A stretch of 64,000 nucleotides of DNA from Rhizobium sp. Q54 (GTDB lineage Bacteria > Pseudomonadota > Alphaproteobacteria > Rhizobiales > Xanthobacteraceae). A model generated the notes under the pieces. That model worked only from the letters and a program-made list of their open reading frames with translations, ran no database searches and was not told the origin of the DNA. Position 1 is the first letter of the stretch, and each line of letters begins with the position of its first letter. The position numbers and the translations under genes were made by a program. The stretch lies in contig CAMDSH010000003.1 in NCBI GenBank assembly GCA_945907045.1, forward strand, positions 94,653 through 158,652. Direction: 5' to 3'. Shown here in pieces: positions 63,369-64,000 of this stretch.

Positions 63369-63903
63369 GAAAGCAAAAACCTTATTAGGGACGATCACCA
63401 CAGCCGAAGGGAAGAAATTTCCGGTTTACACTTTAAGCCGCTCAGAAGCCATGGCGACTTTTCGTCCCTATGGAGCCGCACTAGGCCAACTCGCTTTTTC
63501 TTGGAATACTCTTCATGACGCGCTTTCTGGAATTTTCAAATTTGTTGTTCTTTCGCCTAACATAAAAATTCCGTCAGCAATTTGGTTTTCATCTGATAGT
63601 GACTTCGCGCAACGAAAAATGCTTCGAGAAGCCCTACAAGTCGCTGACCACCTACCCAAAAAGCAATCAGACGATCTCATGTGGCTGCTCAATAAAATTG
63701 ACGAGTCGCTCAGGCATAAACGGAATGACGTTATTCACGTCCCAGTTAGCATCACCCGGGGTGTTCTTAATGATAAACTGCGCGCATGGGTGACAGCAAA
63801 CATGCAGTCCGACAATCCGCGTGCCAAACGATTTTTCACAAATGGGGCGAACAGAGCCGGTCCCGGGAATCTGCACAGGACGATAAGTGGAATTTCTGCC
63901 TGA
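63367..63903 (+). CDS. Hypothetical protein with HEPN-like RNDVIH motif, possibly truncated
   Basis: A 178-residue, mainly helical protein. KIDESLRHKRNDVIHVPVS (about residue 118-123) holds an R-N-x3-H motif of the kind found at HEPN ribonuclease sites, preceded by helical segments (ALGQLAFSWNTLHDALSG; SDFAQRKMLREALQVADH). Low GC. The start at 63367 shares CATG with the divergent small gene. It ends 37 bases before an IS3 orfA, so the C-terminus may be cut by that insertion. HEPN assignment is by motif only. Confidence 0.6.
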   Translation: MKAKTLLGTITTAEGKKFPVYTLSRSEAMATFRPYGAALGQLAFSWNTLHDALSGIFKFVVLSPNIKIPSAIWFSSDSDFAQRKMLREALQVADHLPKKQSDDLMWLLNKIDESLRHKRNDVIHVPVSITRGVLNDKLRAWVTANMQSDNPRAKRFFTNGANRAGPGNLHRTISGISA

Positions 63904-63940
63904 CGGCGGGCACGCTGTGCCCTGCGAATCAGGAGAGACC

Positions 63941-64000
63941 ATGACAAGACGACCCCGTCGGAACCACACACCGGCCTTCAAGGCTAAGGTGGTGCTTGCC
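63941..64000 (+). CDS. IS3 family transposase OrfA, 3' truncated by window edge
   Basis: Only the first 20 codons are in the window (MTRRPRRNHTPAFKAKVVLA). This is the standard start of IS3-family helix-turn-helix OrfA proteins. CAGGAGAGACC precedes the ATG. The IS left end must lie between about 63900 and 63930. Confidence 0.82.
   Translation, partial: MTRRPRRNHTPAFKAKVVLA

Noticed and set aside
1-64000. tRNA, rRNA and CRISPR arrays
   Set aside because: No cloverleaf-like T-loop (GGTTCGAATCC type) region, rRNA segment or regular spaced repeat was recognised. This was a by-eye check only; tRNAscan and a CRISPR finder would settle it.

Overview
The window reads as chromosome of a high-GC alphaproteobacterium of the order Hyphomicrobiales, most like the Nitrobacteraceae/Xanthobacteraceae (Bradyrhizobium, Afipia, Pseudolabrys type). 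This rests on gene content (NasT/NasS-controlled nrt-nas genes, TIGR03809 and MucR proteins, Bug-type tripartite tricarboxylate transporter (TTT) binding protein, tandem liv genes) and on the palindromic intergenic repeats at about 29.3 kb and 38.3 kb. No rRNA, tRNA or CRISPR array was seen.

Layout. (1) 1-3341: the 3' part of a NitT/TauT-type ABC importer (ATPase, permease, binding protein) translationally coupled to a metallo-beta-lactamase-fold hydrolase. (2) 3413-22417: a 19-kb nitrate/nitrite and sulfite assimilation region: nasT, nasS, a leader RNA with two ANTAR hexaloop hairpins overlapping a terminator, nrtA-nrtB-nrtD, an FAD reductase, nirA, a 4Fe-4S flavoprotein, a 41-aa membrane protein with a YeiH-type exporter, cysJ, cysI, nasC and cysG. 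NasS senses nitrate and controls NasT, NasT should relieve the leader terminator, NrtABD import nitrate, NasC and NirA reduce it to ammonium, CysJI reduce sulfite, and CysG makes the siroheme used by both siroheme reductases. (3) 22371-26057, minus strand: RidA, TTT binding protein, M24 protein and 2-hydroxyacid dehydrogenase, a small-acid catabolic set. (4) 26189-30861: scoAB CoA transferase, dihydropyrimidinase, DUF1993, and an OHCU decarboxylase/HIU hydrolase fusion (pyrimidine and urate breakdown). (5) 30971-35607: livGFKHM importer. (6) 35749-38325: small proteins, cytochrome c, Old Yellow Enzyme, EamA permease. (7) 38405-47218, minus strand: pyroglutamyl peptidase, meaB, a lipoprotein, mutB, mutA, folK, folB, folP. 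(8) 47275-57492: housekeeping and hypothetical genes (M20 dipeptidase, HAD dehalogenase, aminotransferase, GT39-like membrane protein, Fe-SOD, MucR).

(9) 57.6-64 kb is a clear accessory island with visibly lower GC. It holds two diverged IS1595-family transposase genes in the same orientation with nearly identical promoters. Between them lies an AAA15-type ATPase gene followed by a TOPRIM-like gene with an apparent one-base frameshift in a G6 tract. Two related small Lys-rich ORFs lie antisense downstream of the transposases. A gene with an RNDVIH (HEPN-like) motif abuts the start of an IS3-family orfA at the window edge. This is the best candidate for an undescribed (probably anti-phage) system.
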